Shown here piece by piece: positions 36,643 through 48,289 of a DNA stretch of 64,000 nt. Position 1 is the stretch's first letter, and every line of letters starts with the position of its first letter. A program made the position numbers and the translations under genes. The DNA is from Terebella lapidaria. Its lineage: Eukaryota > Annelida > Polychaeta > Terebellida > Terebellidae. The notes beneath the pieces were generated by a model. That model made no database searches and was not told the origin of the DNA. It worked only from the letters and a program-made list of their open reading frames with translations. The DNA lies in the NCBI GenBank assembly GCA_949152475.1, contig OX424563.1, forward strand, positions 25,517,001 through 25,581,000, written 5' to 3'.

Positions 36643-38095
36643 TTAGAAGAAGAAGAAGAATTTATTTCCGATTTCATCAGATAGAAATACACAGATAGGA
36701 CTTAATCACGAGTACACAGATGAAAACGTAAGGACGTAGTAGCCAAATGGCTGTCTTCCCTACGTCCTTATAGAAAGAGATTAAATAGGAAGAACACAAA
36801 TAGAGATTTGAACGGTTGACAATTTGTACACACATGGAGACAATGCTGTAACTGGTTTACAGGTGACAAGGAGAGGATACATAATATAAAAGAAGAAGCA
36901 ACAGAAATAATAATGTTAGAAATAATAATGGACCAAGTATCGATCCTTGACGGACACCACACTGGAGTTTTTTTTATTGAAGATTTATGATTGTCAAACT
37001 CAACATATTGATATCGATCTGATAGATAGTTCCTAAACCAATCATTAGCTATTCCTCTAATACCATATCTGTAGAGCTTGTCCAATAATATTTCATGACT
37101 AATAACATCGAAAGCTTTAGACAAGTCACAAAATATGGCGAGGGTGTACTTTTGAGAACTATTATATGCGTCTGCACATTGATTTAGTAAGTGTAGGATT
37201 GGATGTATCGTTGAATGTTTACTTCTGAAACCGTATTGGTGTTCATACAAGATATTGTGTTTGTCTAAGAAAGACATTAGCTTTTGATACATTCATTTTT
37301 CTAATATTTTTGAGAATGCAGGGAGTAGGCTAATCGGTCGGTAATTATTCAGGATTGAGACATCGGAATGTTTGTGGACAGGTATTACTTTAGCGATTTT
37401 TAGTTCCTTCGGTATCTTTCCCGTGGCAAAGGATCTATTTATGATATGTGTGACTGGTGTACATATAACGTTAAAAGTTTTCTTTAGGAGATTGGTTGAA
37501 ATATCATCATGACCAGCACTGTTTTTTGGTTTAGGTTTGAACGTGGTGGTCATCACATCTTGGACAGTGACCAGTTGGAGGAACATAGTATTGTTCAGTT
37601 GGGGAGGGAGGTAATCCGAATATAGTTTTGTTGTTTTGGGGACATTAAGGCTAGTTCTATGGCCAATGTTAGAGAAAAAATCATTGAATGATGGAGCAAT
37701 TTGAGTTTTATCTGTTATGGATAAATTGTCAACGAGAAAATGACTCGGTAGTGTTGGCTTTTTATTTTGATTACCGATAACGGAATTTAAAACAGTCCAC
37801 ATCTTTTTCATGTTTGTTTTATTTATGGTTAAAAGTTGGTTGTAGTATTGTAGTTTCAATTTTCTTTTTATTTTATTATAGACAGAGATATACATTTTGT
37901 AGTGTTCGATGTTATATGGAGTGGGTTTTTTAAAAAGAAGTTTGGCTTTAGTGCGTGTTGAGTTTAGAAAGCCAGCGGTTATCCAGGATTCTTTTTTGTG
38001 AACTTTTTTGTTGAACCTGAATTGTTTGAGCGGAAAGGACAAATCGAATGCAAGTTTATGTATGATCACTGGAATAGAAATCGAACACACTATTT
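36643..38095 (-). mobile_element. Decayed CR1/Jockey-group LINE with intact 3' hairpin and (TTC)n tail
   Basis: Minus-strand LINE. 38090-37293 encodes the region before RT and its first blocks (NNYRPISLLPAFSKILEK). An in-frame stop follows directly and the same frame resumes from 37292 (YGFRSKHST, AIFCDLSKAFDVISHEIL). The frame is lost around the QGSILGPLLF block near 36950, and the rest of RT, including the catalytic DD, is missing. The 3' UTR is kept: a hairpin with stems AAGGACGTAGG and CTACGTCCTT (about 36725-36770), then AAATAAA and a TTC repeat ending at 36643. It is an internally deleted, dead copy. Confidence 0.8.
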
Positions 38096-38478
38096 GAGGG
38101 TATTGGAGCTGGCAATGGCGATCGGCCGCATGAGAAACAGGCGAGCCTCGCAGTCTTAAAAACTGTAATATCTTGGTAAATATGCCCGAAAAACTATATC
38201 ATAATACACTAATGCATGAAGATCCAAATCATGTTTATATATCTCCCCTGATGCGAAACTTAATATAATAATCGTGATTCCTGGAATGTAAATTGCGGGG
38301 CACGCAAACCAGTTTCGTATCTTGTAAAGACACAGCGAACACCATACTCACGCTACACTGCCTCCTGTTGATAAAAAGTTCGTCCCGAACTTCAACACTT
38401 AATGATCATACATCATACATAATGATCCAGCTCCAATACCCTCAAATAGTGTGTTCGATTTCTATTCCAGTGATCATA
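38061..38478. repeat. 52-bp perfect inverted repeat around a 314-bp loop
   Basis: 38061-38112 and 38427-38478 are exact reverse complements. The left copy overlaps the 5' end of the LINE at 36643-38095. A 5' inversion during target-primed reverse transcription (twin priming) is one explanation. The loop has no recognisable gene. Confidence 0.8.
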
Positions 38479-40259
38479 CATAATCACTAGAATAGAAAAA
38501 GCAAACATATTTACACACGTATCAACAGTCCATGTTGGGGCCACAACCCCTCAATACTGGTCTCTCTTATCAAGATCGGGAGTCCGACGGAGTGCCCACG
38601 ACGATCACAGGAAGGGTGCACGAAGAATCCCACGAAGGGCTCGCAACGATCACACAAAGGGCACGTGAATAATCCCACGAAGAACCCGTGACAATCACGT
38701 ATACTGGTCACTCCAGTCGTTCCGACTTCTCCCGCTGCTCCAGCGCCTCCTGCTGCCCCAGCTGCTTGATCTCAGTCTGGACTGCTCCGCCCCGGAAGGC
38801 ACGTGAGAGCTGGTTAGCGAGTACTTTGTGCCATCCAACAGAATCATGGATGTCTCGGTACGGGTTACATAACCTGGTTCCTTGTCGAACTGGACTTTTA
38901 TGTTTGCCCTCATTGCTCTGTGCCGGACAACAATCCCACCGCTGCCAACAAATAATTGTTATTTTCCAGTAATAACCAAATACTGGGATTTATTTCGCAT
39001 GGGTCCTTTCACACTCATGCTCCGCGGAAGGACCAAGTGCGAAATAGTTTTTTTATTGTTATAAATCCGATCTCATATATACATTCACTTACTTGTTAAT
39101 GGCATGTCACCACAACCTTGGCCGATCTGTCTTCATTGAGCCGTCGACGTCATCCCACAGTGCTATGAGGGGATTTTTGCAGCGCATCCATCATGGAAGC
39201 GTAAGAAATGGCTACAAATACAACAACTCATTCACATGTTAAGTACACCATATATTGTTGCACTTGTTGTGATGGCTTTATAAGCAATATACATGTGTAC
39301 ATATATATCAGTATACCATGCCCATTGTACATTATATTTGTCTTTTGAGCCAAGCAAAGACAAAATCGCAAAATTGGAACTAAGTTTTCCACCCCTTAGA
39401 GATACAATGGGGTAACGGGCTGCTAGTGTCTTTCCCGTCTCAGGCACTCCAGTCAGTACCGTCACTGAGGCTCTTGTATGTCACGTGCCGTCACGGTGTG
39501 ATTCTGGGGACCAACACACTTACACATCAATGAGGCGAAAGGCATAATAAATTAATAATCCTCACTGTATTTAACTTTAACTAAACGATCACACTTATCC
39601 AATAGAAATTCATTCAATAACTTTCATCAGAAAGATACAAGACATATTTCTGTTATTATCAATAGCTTTTTTTTTTGCGTCTAGATAGGAAAGACTCCTA
39701 ATTAATTCTGTAATGCATGTATTTGACATGCCTACCTCTGCCAGGATCATTCTCCGAAGCGTGTTTCTCGGGTACTCTTCTCCCACTTGCCTCAGGTACT
39801 GGGCCACATAACTTTCCTTGCCAGGTTGTATATAGACATCTCGGTCAAGACAGGACACCAGGGCCTCCACATTGCTCAACTGTCGGTACAGTATGGGGCA
39901 TTGTCTGCGAACAGAATAATGAACGATAAAACGTTCAGGAACAGGAAATCTTATATAATACTACATTTATGATATTTATTATAGTCTTAATATGTATTTA
40001 TTAACTCTGTATCATCATAATGGTGTTGTTAAAATATCAACTCACATGCTGTCAGTTGTTTTTCCGGTTAGGGGGTCCGCACTTTTCTTCACTTACTTGA
40101 ACATAAATCCAACAACGCTAACCCCATTGCTTTTGTAAGCATTGACGTCGACAGCAAAATTGGTAATTGTCTCCGCATCTACGTTGTTTCCTTTTAGACA
40201 TGTTAAAATAGATGGAGCAAACTAGTATATGGATAAAAAAACGTCTTATAAGAACTAGA

Positions 40260-40535
40260 TATATGCCAAATATTCTGATGACCTTCAATTTGATCTTTGA
40301 CTTCATTTTCAGGGTGACAGGACAAAATCCCTAATATCTACCATTTTTTTAATATATACACATGTAGATTAGCAATCAGTTGTGGACAGTATATCATAGG
40401 AAATGTGATACTTGTGTGCTGGAATTTCTTGTGACCTTGATTTGACCAGTAACCTTAATTTCAAGATCATGTAACAAAATGATCAAAGACCAAAATAATA
40501 AAACATATATTGTCCTGCCTTTATATATTACCATC
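40260..40535 (+). repeat. 3' fragment of the hairpin-(CGTC)n repeat family
   Basis: Resembles the last ~230 bp of 32889-33654: TTTGATCTTTGACTTCATTT, ACCAGTAACCTTA.., ATATATTGTCC. Ends are lost. Confidence 0.5.
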
Positions 40536-41861
40536 GAGTACAACAAATTGCGGCTTCTTATCCACACTATCGAAGGGCAAGCAGGACATCGCCTCTGCCT
40601 CCTTTTCCCATGGATAACTTCTTTCCTCGGATGAGGAGATCATCGGAGACTGACATATCTGGACGCCGGATGCACTCGTCCATTTTCAGCAGATATGTCC
40701 CACCCAGCAATCTCTCGCCTTACTGATACTGGGACATTTTCCGGGTACTTTTGGTTGGATTTCGGCCAGCACAACGTCCAGAGCCAGGTGTACCTCTTTA
40801 CGAACTCCAATGGACATCTGTGCCAGCTTAAGACACTCCTGGACCTGAAACACGATGAAATTTTCCTGCACTTTATTGAAATCTTTTCGGTATATTTGTA
40901 TGGTACTTGACATGTACATTTAAAAAATACCATAACATCATGAAACACACAAATATATGTTTCTCCAGCACCTCGGATGGCACCATTCCTGGGGGGGGGG
41001 GGGGGGGGGGGGGTGAAAAGTTCTCCCACCATTCACCAGAGTTTGTGTCCGTGTTGACCTCCAACATTCTGGCCATCTTTTCTGGGCCAGAGGAGTCCCG
41101 ATTTTGATACCCCCCCCCCCAAGAGCGGATTTTGGATTGGAAATAATCCTTGACATTCTGAATATTTTCCGCTTGCCCAGTCGACCACAGGAGCTGAAAG
41201 GTCAGTCGGGGGCTTTCATGAGAATCAGATAATACATTATTCAGATTAAATGCCTACTAAGTTATCATCAATAACTCCTATATTGAGTTGCACCTTTCGA
41301 CATTACACCAATAACTGTTTGTTTGAAACTTTCTTACCTCGAATGTGTAGAAAAACAGCAGTGCATAAGTTTGCTGATGTCTCCCATGGAAACCATCCTC
41401 TCTGTCCTTCATTGCCTCCTCGAGTTGGAAGCCCAGGCGAATCATCATGGAGAGGCTGCCACTCATCCTCTCTATTGCCTCCTCCAGTGTGTCCTCTAGT
41501 TTGGCTGCTGTGGCCTGCATGGTCATGGGCCAGCTCAGGATTGTCAAACCGCACAACGACCAATCGGGATGCAACCTTGGCATATAAAAATACATAGCTA
41601 TTATGAGAACAATAATTCATCAGCTGAATATATATGTTCAAGGGCTACAAATCAAGCAATATGATAAAGAGAAGAATCTATCAACCCGATTTTGATGGGT
41701 AATTTTGGGAAACAATGGAAACATTTGGATGAATGGACCACAGCACATGGAAACTGATGATAACAAGTCTCAGTATATAGTTTCATTATAGGAAGAAAAT
41801 TCATATGAATGCCAATGACATATATATGAAACAACTAACATATGTAGATCTGAGGCAAGGG

Positions 41862-41957
41862 ACTCTCGGTTTTATCATTCTTGATACTACTTTTATATCT
41901 TTGTTTGGCACTGAAATGGCCTTCTTGAGCCCAAAGTGCCGTTAAGCTTTATTTCTT
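41862..41957 (+). mobile_element. 96-bp LINE 3' end insertion with 13-bp target duplication
   Basis: Carries the family hairpin and tail. It is flanked by identical TCTGAGGCAAGGG at 41849-41861 and 41957-41969; one base at the right junction may belong to either part. Confidence 0.85.
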
Positions 41958-42084
41958 CTGAGGCAAGGGTGTTGTTAACCGTAACGGCCGATGTCTGCGC
42001 CACCCCTACGGTCTCTATTTTTAAAAGTATGAATGTGAACATGAAGATCATCATCACACTGACCATTTATTGATCCGACGACAA

Positions 42085-42085
<1 letters not shown>

Positions 42086-42124
<39 letters not shown>
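42086..42124. repeat. (ATT)n microsatellite
   Basis: An uninterrupted TTA/ATT run of about 12 units. Other simple runs: TA at 9001-9025, AC at 18519-18558, G at about 40989-41013 and T at 14518-14577. Confidence 0.9.
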
Positions 42125-42194
42125 AAAATTAATCACGTAATCATGTTTACTTCGAAGAAAAGCATAACACTCCCATAGATAAAGCTCAACATGC

Positions 42195-43530
42195 TCACCT
42201 GCCATAGTGCTGTCCCCACAAACGGACAAAGCTGCAAGGGAGGCTGTTCATTTGTCCGCATCTGGTACCCTAACTATGGCCACCACAGGGCTAAACTTGA
42301 CCTGTCGCTGGTTCAGCGTGTAATAGAAACTCATTGCTTCCCCCACCAAGCGGCACAATGAAAGCTTCGTAGTTTTAAGTCAACAGACCTCTCCCAGCAT
42401 CCAGCATGTCTCTGATGGGCTTCCCAGAGTCGATCTGGTCCGCTACACGGACTTCTGTTCCGGACTCTAGTGACCACCCATTTCTTGGGCATCATCCGAG
42501 ATGAACGGCACTGATCGAGAACATGCTTTTGCTAGCACTGTACACTTTGTTACCTGACGGAGAACATGCAGTCAGCCAATGCTCTGTCAGCTATCGAGGA
42601 CATGTTATGTTTACTTCAAAGAAAAACATTTAACAATCACTTAAATGCACCTCTCTATTATAATCTCAAAATGATCACCTGCCATAGTGCTGTCCCCACA
42701 AACGGACAAAGCTGCACGGGCGGCTGTTGTTTTGTCCGCATCTGGTACCCCAACTATGGCCACCACAGGGCTAAACTTGACCTGTCGCTGGTTCAGCGTG
42801 TAGAGGAAACTCATTGATTCTCCACCAAATAGCACAATGGAAGCTTCGTAGCTTTAAGTCAACAGACCTCTCCCAGCATCCAGTAGGTCTCTGATGGGCT
42901 TCCCAGAGTCGATCTGGTCCCCTACACGGACTTCTGCTCCGGATTCTAGTGACCACCCATGCGATAGGTAGTCTGTCCTTTCTAGTTGAACCCCAGTCTC
43001 GTCCAGGTGAATCTGTCCATTGTTGAAGATGTAAATCCTCCCGCAAGGTTGTGTTTTCCTGTGATTAATTTTCTTTTTCTGGGGCATCATTTGAGATGAA
43101 CGGCACTGATCGAGAACATGCTTTGGCTAGCACTGTACACTTTGTTATCTGACGGAGAACATGCAGTCACCCAATGCCCTCTCAGCTATCCTGGACATGT
43201 TATGTTTACTTCAAAGAAAAACATTTAACACTCACTTAAATGCACCTCTCTATTATAACCTCAAAATGCTCACCTGCCGCAGTGCTGTCCCCACAAACGG
43301 ACAAAGCTGCACAGGCGGCTGCTGTTTTGCCCGCATCTGACTATGGCCACCACAGGGCTAAACTCGACCTGTCGCCTCGATCTGACCCCCTACACGGACT
43401 TCTGTTCGGGATTCTAGTGACTAACCATGAGATAGGTAGTCTGTCCTTTCTAGCTGAACCCCAGTCTCGTCCAGGTGAATAGGTCCATTGTTAAAGATGT
43501 AAATCCTCCCGCAAGGTTGTCTTCCTAGGA
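42195..43530 (-). repeat. Tandem triplication of a P-loop exon block
   Basis: Three units start near 42195, 42675 and 43269 (ACCTGCC..AGTGCTGTCCCCACAA), with offsets of 480 and 594 bp. The middle unit is the most complete: exon X (HLDETGVQLERTDYLSHGWS then LESGAEVRVGDQIDSGKPIR, about 43040-42870) directly followed by exon Y (EASIVLFGGESMSFLYTLNQ to the P-loop, about 42850-42680). A stop and frame change lie between them. The lower unit lacks the first part of X and has a stop in the P-loop; the upper unit is internally deleted. Introns are duplicated too, so the copying was at DNA level. Confidence 0.75.
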
Positions 43531-44430
43531 TCCGTTGTTGACATATACAATCGAATTATTGACATTGGGGCTATTCAAGTTTGTAAATGTATGGTCTTTG
43601 ACTTCTATTTCCCTGATGACATGCAAAATGTATATATGTCGTTGCATGAAAACTTTGAAATAAGCATGGTGTACAACGTCAATTCAGTAGCGAGACACTC
43701 ATTTACCAGGAATGTTCAATTGCACGTCCTTATTCAACACCGACACTTATTTGACAAGAAATATTATCCTTTGTTAACGCAGCTGCCTTCAAAACCAATC
43801 AACATTTTTTTGAAAACTATATTTCATATTAAACATGCTAAACTAACTCAATGAAACATACTCACATCAAATGTAATGAAAATAACCAGTCCTCAAGGAA
43901 ATTTTGGTCATTTGAACAGGCGGTTCTCGCGTAAATACAGGAACTGCATCCATCAAAAGCAGATGTAAACAAAGCATAGAAGTGCGAGATAGACTGACAA
44001 TTCCACGTATATCACTGATTGTTTTCTCACAACTACACTATATATACACATACGAACTGGAAAATGTACTCGATGTGGACTTTTAAGCGCGATTTGAGCG
44101 TTTGTTTACATTCAGGTTTGATGGATACACTTCGTTTGTTTATTTACAAAACAGGTACAAAATTACCACTAAAATGGATGAAAAGACAACTCGGACGGAC
44201 TGTAATCGTCAAAATCATTGAGCACACCTTTTGTTATACTGCATTAGATGTGTTTACCAAAAAAATGGTTTTGAAAAAAAAATAATGCATACATTCGAAG
44301 GCAGCAGCTTTAAATTTACTACGTGAAAATCGTCCTTTCTGGTCATTTTTCGTGTACTACTTGATCGGTGTTTAACAACATTGAAAAAATGTTTTTTTTT
44401 TCAATAAATAATACTAAATGTTCGTTTCGT

Positions 44431-44622
44431 TTACGTTCTGTGTGATCTGGGGAAACGACTCTTGAAAGGCGTCTTTTGTGGTGGCGCCACATGCAAGGAA
44501 TTCATTTCATCACCTTCAACTGTACTTGTGGCGTTGCAATCAGGACTAGGGTCTGTTGGAACAACCTGGTGTGAAATCCAACTATCATATTGTTCCTGAG
44601 CTCTGGATGCATTATAAGCCAA
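44431..44622 (-). other. Possible terminal exon, unknown
   Basis: The minus strand reads AYNASRAQEQYDSWISHQVV then PTDPSPDCNATSTVEG and ends TPFKSRFPRSHRT before a stop. The tail is polar and low in complexity. A link with the + strand frames at 43591-44285 is not supported. Confidence 0.25.
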
Positions 44623-44699
44623 GTAGATCCGTTTTTATCCAGTGCCACCTAATGTTGGAGTAATGTCCAGAATATGTGATCCAATTCTACTACTATATA

Positions 44700-44950
44700 A
44701 ATTGGGGTATATTTCCATATCTAGACATTTTGTCTACAACTGTACTCAAAACATTTGGGTCTGAATCTAGTCATCAATATTTTCACCATTTATCTTGTAG
44801 CTTTTACCGTTCACTGGGAATTTGTGTTTATTCTAGAACATACGGTCTTATCATTCTTGGTACTACTTGTATATCCTCGTTTGGCACCGAAATGGCCTTA
44901 TTGAGCCCAGAGTGTCGTTAAACTTTATTCTTTCTTCTACTACTACTATA
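44700..44950 (+). mobile_element. I/Nimb-like LINE 3' UTR
   Basis: Non-coding 3' part with the hairpin GGCACCGAAATGGCC..AGAGTGTC at about 44883-44915 and a TTC/TAC-rich tail to about 44950. Confidence 0.62.
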
Positions 44951-45608
44951 TATATCTTATGAAGATGGCAAGTAAATTAGCTACAGCAAGTGGAATGAGG
45001 TCTCCAAGGCTGGTGTTTCAGTGACCATCACATTTGAGGTCCTCTACTGCCTTCTGAAAAGCATTTGTCATGTCAATGGTGATATATTTTTGATAGTATT
45101 CCGAGTTCTTTTCCAGATGTCGACATCAATCTTCCCTCAGGTGTTGGCTGGTCAACCCAAGTTGTGACACCTGATCCCGGACAGCGTTTATGCTTTTCAG
45201 TATGATGTTCAATTTTTTGTCGTGAAATTGTCGCAACTTGAGCTTCAGTTGTACCTGACTTGCACTGATACTCTGTGGATTTTTTTGTCAAAATTCAGGT
45301 AGTAGAGAAAAATCCGGCTTGGTCTTATATCTAAAATCAATTCATGTGTTCTAAGAATCATCTGTGCCAATTTTGGTGCTTTTACCACAAAGTGCATTTC
45401 ATCATATTTCTACAAATATCTCCCGCACCAGAACTCAGATTTGGACTTTTCCTCATGCTTCGTGCCAGTAGTAGCTTGCTCCCGCTGCACATTTCCGTCA
45501 ACAGGCTCGTCGGGAACATCAGGGACGGCGACCACGTCCTGGGACTCAGTGTCATGTATTGTACACGCATCACAGTGTGATCTCAGAAACCGGTGCATGC
45601 ATGTGATA

Positions 45609-45709
45609 GAAATTTCAAATTTTCAGTGGCACCTGTTGACATACTGCAAACACGGACGGAATCTGCTTGTAGTGTGTCAACAGGTGCCACTGAAAATTTG
45701 AAATTCCTG
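45609..45709. repeat. 101-bp palindromic mini-element
   Basis: The inverted arms GAAATTTCAAATTTTCAGTG..GTTGACA and TGTCAAC..CACTGAAAATTTGAAATTC (about 33 bp each) surround a ~35-bp loop. It lies 15 bp from the element at 45725. It could be a MITE. Confidence 0.65.
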
Positions 45710-45724
45710 ATTCATACATACTTA

Positions 45725-47673
45725 CGGTGGCTGATTCATGCCATAATGCGTTTTGCCCGAATAGAACGTTTTTAGGTTACCGGACCTTTGGTCCGATAAC
45801 CTATTGGCATGGCGTTGCGTCCGTCGTCCGTCCGTCCGTCCGTCCGTCCGTCCGGCGTTAACATTTTTATCTTTAAAGTTAACGATCGAATCTTTCTGAA
45901 ATTTTGAACAAAAATGCCTAAAAATATTTTGAGAAGGAGGTATTTTTTTGTTTTTTGATTTTCGCATTTTTTCAAAATGGCGGCCGTTTTAGTCGAAAAA
46001 CGCTCAATTTTGGACTTTGACGGCCATTTTCTCAAAAACTGTCTGATCAGTTTTGAGTTTTTGGTTTCAAAAGATTCCCCTCATATACCTCTGTGATATG
46101 TATTAGTTTGGTTGCCCTAAATCTGCCGGTTTCCGTGTGGCGGCCATTTTGAATTTTTGGCGGGTCGGCGTAAAATAATTTTTTCGCCCCAAATCGCATT
46201 ACTATCCATTTTGGGCCATTTCTAGGGCAAAAAAAATTTTTCACCCTTTGAAAAAAATTTTGGACTTAGAAAATTTTTGGCACTTTTTTCCTTCATAATG
46301 GGAGCTGTCCGGACTGTACTCATAGAACGCTTGAAGATAGAGCTTAGAAATTGGCACTTTCAAATGGGAAGTCATATATGGCGACTTGTGTGGTGACCTT
46401 GAATTTGACCTTGGATGACCTTGAAAGGTCAAAACAGCCATTTTTGGGTCGAAAAACGCTCAAATTTGCACCTGGTCTGTATTTTCTCAAAAACTGTCTG
46501 ATCAGTTTTGAGATTTTTGCTTAAAAAGATTCCTCTTATATACCTCTGTGACGTGTATAAGTTTTGTTGCCCTTGAATCGCCGATCTCAGTGTGGCGGCC
46601 ATTTTGAATTTTTGACGAGTCGGCGAAAAAAATTTTCTTCGCCCCAAATCGCATTACTATCCATTTTGGGCCATTTCTAGGCAAAAAAAAATTTTCACCC
46701 TTTGAAAAAACTTTTGGACTTAAAAAATTTTCGGCACTTTTTTCCTTCATAATGGGAGCTGTCAGGACTGTACTCATAGAACGCTTGAAGATAGAGCTTA
46801 GAAATTGGCACTTTCAAATGGGAAGTCATATATGGCGACTTGTGTGGTGACCTTGAATTTGACCTTGGATGACCTTGAAAGGTCAAAACAGCCATTTTGG
46901 GGTCAAAAAATGCCCAGATTTGCCTCTGTAGATGAAATGCTTGCAGATAGAGCTCATGTTTGCATTATGAACATATAGGAAGACGTATATGGCACAACTA
47001 ATGATGATCTTGAACTTGACGTCAGATGACCTTGAGTGCCAAATGTCTGACTTGGAATGTGTAAATTGACCTGAGCGGCCTAAACGATTCCACCCAACAT
47101 ATAGAATATCAAATGCTGCACACATACATGTAATGGTTACATCGAAGTTCATACGGATGACCTTGATTGGTAAATCCCAAGGTCATATGTTTACACTGCA
47201 AACCTTGATTGGTAAATCTCAAGGTCTGTTACCTGCCAATGCTGCCATGGCCAAACCAAAATTGTCCGGTAACCTATCTTAGCCTTTGGGCTAATTTTTC
47301 TTTCATCACCTCAAATAGAACAAATTATTTATTATTGCAATTATCGCCGCGGCGAATATTCACAGTGAAGTGCAATTATCGCCGCGGCGAATATTCACAG
47401 TGAAGTGCAATTATCGCTACGGCGGTAATTATTCTCGCTGCAGCAGAAATGTATTGGTCGCGGCAACAACGATTTTCACTGCAGCGAGAATGTTTTGGTC
47501 GCGGCAACAAATAAAATGTTTTAGTTGCGACAACAACTATTTTCGCTGCGACGAGAATGTTTTGGTCGCGGCGAGAATGTTTTGGTGGCGGTTTTAATCA
47601 TTTTCGTCGTCAGAATTAAATTCGCCACGAAAACTCTTCAGGACGAACACATTATGGCATGAATCAGCCACCG
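45725..47673. mobile_element. TA-flanked element with 24-bp perfect terminal inverted repeats hosting a nested repeat
   Basis: The ends CGGTGGCTGATTCATGCC (continuing ATAATG) and their exact complement lie between TA at 45723-45724 and 47674-47675. The element's own sequence is short: 45725-45773 on the left and about 47298-47673 on the right, including a 35-bp unit repeated near 47337-47406 and GC-rich GCGGC motifs. The middle is a hairpin-family repeat, inserted in it or forming its body. No transposase is seen. Confidence 0.78.
45774..47297 (+). repeat. Longest copy of the hairpin-(CGTC)n repeat family, with internal 455-bp tandem duplication
   Basis: Same start hairpin, GGCGTTGCGTCC followed by a (GTCC)n run (45821-45855), and same end (GTCCGGTAACC, then TTAGCC..GGGCTAA) as 32889-33654. 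Inside, about 46020-46475 is repeated at about 46475-46930 with small changes; CTCAAAAACTGTCTGATCAG recurs at 46031 and 46486. Open frames here are repeat shadows. It sits inside a larger TA-flanked element (45725-47673). Confidence 0.75.
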
Positions 47674-47919
47674 TAAATACTGATTCATTTTTGTCAAATG
47701 GACGTTAATTTGATTTTGACAACGTTAAACATTTGAAACAAATATTTGAGGCGAATATACGATATTTGTACTGTATAAGAAGGTGTCCATGATTTCATTG
47801 TTTATGATGTGGGGTTGGGAGTACTGTAGGGAATAACATTATATCATGCTAATATATCGATTAGTACGCATTATTTGACATTGTACGGCACAGTATAAGC
47901 ATTATGGTATTACCTGGTC

Positions 47920-48285
47920 CTGAGCCTTTACGCCACCTCACACCGGACATTATCGCAGGCCCAACCACCATTGGCATGTCGCGCGCTATTTTCCATGGCC
48001 TGTTGCAAGTCATCCACATCGACGTTCAAGTCGACAGCACAGTCGAGGTGCGCAGCGCAACAATCCTGTAATTGCCTGTTCATGCTTGATTTTATTTTTA
48101 TGCTCCTCGCACATTATATTGAGCAGATCATCCAATGTATCATTTGCGAATATAGGAGAGTCTTTGAAAGACGTTTGGATCAAGAATATTTCATTATCAG
48201 AATCAGTTTGCATATTGCTAATGTGTGGTCCGGCAACTGTGGCTGGCGTGAAAAGGAGATATCGCATCTATTCAACCGGTATGAC
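47920..48285 (-). pseudogene. Coding-like remnant of unknown family
   Basis: The minus strand carries DSDNEIFLIQTSFKDSPIFA then NDTLDDLLNIMCEEHKNKIK. In another frame follow DCCAAHLDCAVDLNVDVDDL, QQAMENSARHANGG and WACDNVRCEVA, then a stop. A frame change, or an AG acceptor at the join (CAATTACAG), could link them. Cys spacing is regular but I do not recognise the family. Confidence 0.3.
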
Positions 48286-48289
48286 GACG

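Larger units (their letters stand above)
38695..43530 (-). pseudogene. Decayed multi-exon P-loop NTPase-like gene cluster
   Basis: Minus-strand exon-like pieces occur in order over 4.8 kb. Walker-A-like blocks appear at 39470-39345 (TVLTGVPETGKTLAARYP), about 42750 (VVAIVGVPDADKTTAARAAL), about 42270 and about 43330. An exon at 41590-41330 carries SRLVVVRFDNPE in one frame and a helical AAKLEDTLEEAIERMSGSLS stretch in another. Others: 41200-41050 (LLWSTGQAENIQNVKDYFQS), 40855-40530 (VQECLKLAQMSIGVRKEVHL), 39925-39742 (LSNVEALVSCLDRDVYIQPG) and 38940-38700 (terminal). Stops and frame changes in most pieces indicate decay. Layout suggests a DUF927-like or primase/helicase-type ATPase, but I do not recognise the family with confidence. 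Confidence 0.45.

Noticed and set aside
40907-41107. Gly-rich and Pro-rich frames around a G run
   Set aside because: Produced by the homopolymer at 40989-41013.
45772-47152. Series of overlapping minus-strand frames with repeated peptides
   Set aside because: They follow the 455-bp tandem repeat and the AAATGGCGGCCATTTT motifs; repeat-driven open frames, not genes.
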